DNA from: Bacillota bacterium
GTDB taxonomy: Bacteria > Bacillota > Clostridia > Lachnospirales > Lachnospiraceae
Direction: 5' to 3'
Assembly (NCBI GenBank): GCA_902363515.1
Contig: CABJAN010000008.1
Coordinates: 1 to 64,000, forward strand
Length of the DNA: 64,000 nucleotides
Shown: one piece after another, positions 63,064 through 64,000 of the stretch
Layout: every line of letters starts with the position of its first letter
How positions within the stretch are numbered: the stretch's first letter is position 1
Translations under genes and position numbers: made by a program
Notes under the pieces: model-generated
What the model was told of the DNA's origin: nothing
Seen by the model: the letters and a program-made list of their open reading frames with translations, nothing else
Databases searched by the model: none

Positions 63064-64000
63064 TTAGTTCTCTTCTGCCGCTGTCTGCAATTTCTGGATA
63101 AGTTCCTGAATCTCCTCTGTACTCATACCCATAAAACTTCTCATGGAACGCAGAGGCGCATTTTCCATCATTTTCAAAGACATTTCCGGCGTAATAGCTT
63201 CGGATGCTGCATTTCCTTCTTCTGCTTCCTGAGAACCGCCCATGTGCTCCATAAGGCTGGAGGACATATCTTCTATAATCGGTTTTGTCTTTGAATTTTC
63301 CAGCAATTCACTAATTGTAGTGTTCATGGTTACATATATCGGCAGTTCTGTGGTAGAAACTACATTCACAGTTTTGGCAAGACGTATATCCCGTGAAGAG
63401 GCTGCTGCCAAGATTTCATACTTCCCTGTTGCTGCATACCAATCCTGAATCTGTATGTTGTACCACGCAAAACTTCTCTTATCCAACTGCATCTGTACAG
63501 TTTTCTCTTCTCCTGGCTGCAATTCCACTTTTACGAAATTTTTCAGTTCCTTCACCGGGCGGCTTGCTGCTCCTGTTTTATCTGCCACATAAAGCTGAAC
63601 AATTTCCTTTCCTGCCATGTTTCCTGTATTTTTCACCTTTAAAGATACGGTTAAAGTATCTGTATCTTTGATTTCTTCTGCTGAAAGCTGCAAATCACTG
63701 TATTCAAAGGTGGTATAACTCAGACCATATCCAAATGGGTAGCGTACTGGCATTTCCTTTGTATCATAATAGCGATATCCCACAAATACACCTTCCCGAT
63801 ATTCTACGGTTCTTCCGTCTCCTGGGAAGAAGAGATAAGAAGGATTATCTGATAACTGGTATGGAATAGTTTCTGCCAGCTTTCCGCATGGATTTGCTTT
63901 TCCAAACAGCAGGTCTACCTCTGCCTGTCCCACTGCTTCTCCGCAGAGATATGCCTCCAAAATTCCCTTTACCTCATCTGCCCAAGGCATTTCCACTGGA
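63064..64000 (-). CDS. Glycoside hydrolase family 3 beta-glycosidase, 3' part
   Basis: The frame is open to the right edge. The visible 312 codons cover the end of the GH3 C-terminal domain (ILEAYLCGEAVGQAEVDLLFGKANPCGKLAETIP, with RYPFGYGLSYTTFEYSDL) and a fibronectin type III-like domain (LKVKNTGNMAGKEIVQLYV). A helical C-terminal tail of about 80 residues (SLMEHMGGSQEAEEGN to the stop) is added. The catalytic nucleophile domain lies outside the window. It would hydrolyse beta-glucosides or xylosides. Confidence 0.9.
   Translation of the reverse strand, partial: PVEMPWADEVKGILEAYLCGEAVGQAEVDLLFGKANPCGKLAETIPYQLSDNPSYLFFPGDGRTVEYREGVFVGYRYYDTKEMPVRYPFGYGLSYTTFEYSDLQLSAEEIKDTDTLTVSLKVKNTGNMAGKEIVQLYVADKTGAASRPVKELKNFVKVELQPGEEKTVQMQLDKRSFAWYNIQIQDWYAATGKYEILAAASSRDIRLAKTVNVVSTTELPIYVTMNTTISELLENSKTKPIIEDMSSSLMEHMGGSQEAEEGNAASEAITPEMSLKMMENAPLRSMRSFMGMSTEEIQELIQKLQTAAEEN

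Overview
The window looks like a chromosomal segment of an anaerobic, spore-forming Lachnospiraceae (Clostridium cluster XIVa, Blautia-like). The reasons are moderate-to-low GC, strong Shine-Dalgarno sites, frequent ATGA/GTGA gene overlaps, and the gene set: a pst-phoU-phoB-phoR operon, HisZ-dependent his operon, SpmB and SpoVG, a glgC-glgD pair, stand-alone PduL, BceRS/BceAB-type module, LytTR-DUF3021 pair and Rpn-like PD-(D/E)XK genes. The genus call is inference. No prophage, integrase or CRISPR array was seen.

Layout. 0-1.2 kb: an Rgg-like regulator running off the left edge, apparently disrupted, then tRNA-Lys and a hairpin-forming inverted repeat. 1.2-8.5 kb (minus): trmB and the phosphate operon pstS-pstC-pstA-pstB-phoU-phoB-phoR, whose PstS is circularly permuted. 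8.5-9.2 kb: a non-coding stretch with a DnaA-box cluster and a large palindrome. 9.2-14.3 kb: a duplicated-domain lipoprotein, a DUF885 protein (plus), a MarR regulator, pduL and a membrane J-domain protein. 14.4-20.6 kb (minus): hisZ-hisG-hisC-hisB-hisH-hisA-hisF-hisI-hisE behind one strong promoter, without hisD. 20.7-24.3 kb: orphan spmB, recQ, anti-sigma and ECF sigma factor. 24.4-30.8 kb: an unrecognised protein, a histidine phosphatase and a BceSR-BceBA-type envelope-stress module with its own operator. 31.1-37.0 kb: an Rpn-like protein, then a TetR-ABC ATPase-giant coiled-coil permease operon.

37.1-46.8 kb: tRNA-Pro, a NOP2/Sun RNA methylase, spoVG, glgC-glgD, murC, a second DnaA-box cluster, a DnaD-domain protein, a DnaC/DnaI-type helicase loader and prs. 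46.9-49.7 kb: LytTR-DUF3021, a minimal ABC exporter, a repeat-containing intergenic region and a small membrane protein. 49.8-52.2 kb: moaA, a MOSC-MogA fusion and convergent moaC. 52.3-61.7 kb (minus): a YhaN/YhaO-like nuclease pair, asnS, an M29 aminopeptidase, a large envelope protein, a METTL25-like methyltransferase and a small conserved protein. 61.8-64.0 kb: an Rpn-family pseudogene and the 3' part of a GH3 glycosidase cut by the right edge.

Functional links. PhoBR probably controls phosphate uptake, and PhoU connects the transporter to PhoR. The Bce-type kinase probably senses flux through its transporter and activates it through the palindrome next to the -35. DnaA boxes in front of the dnaD/loader genes suggest replication-linked control. 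The most unusual observations are the circularly permuted PstS, the two DnaA-box clusters away from any dnaA gene, the giant coiled-coil ABC permease and the stacked perfect palindromes between the TetR gene and tRNA-Pro. I did not find a convincing wholly new multi-gene system.
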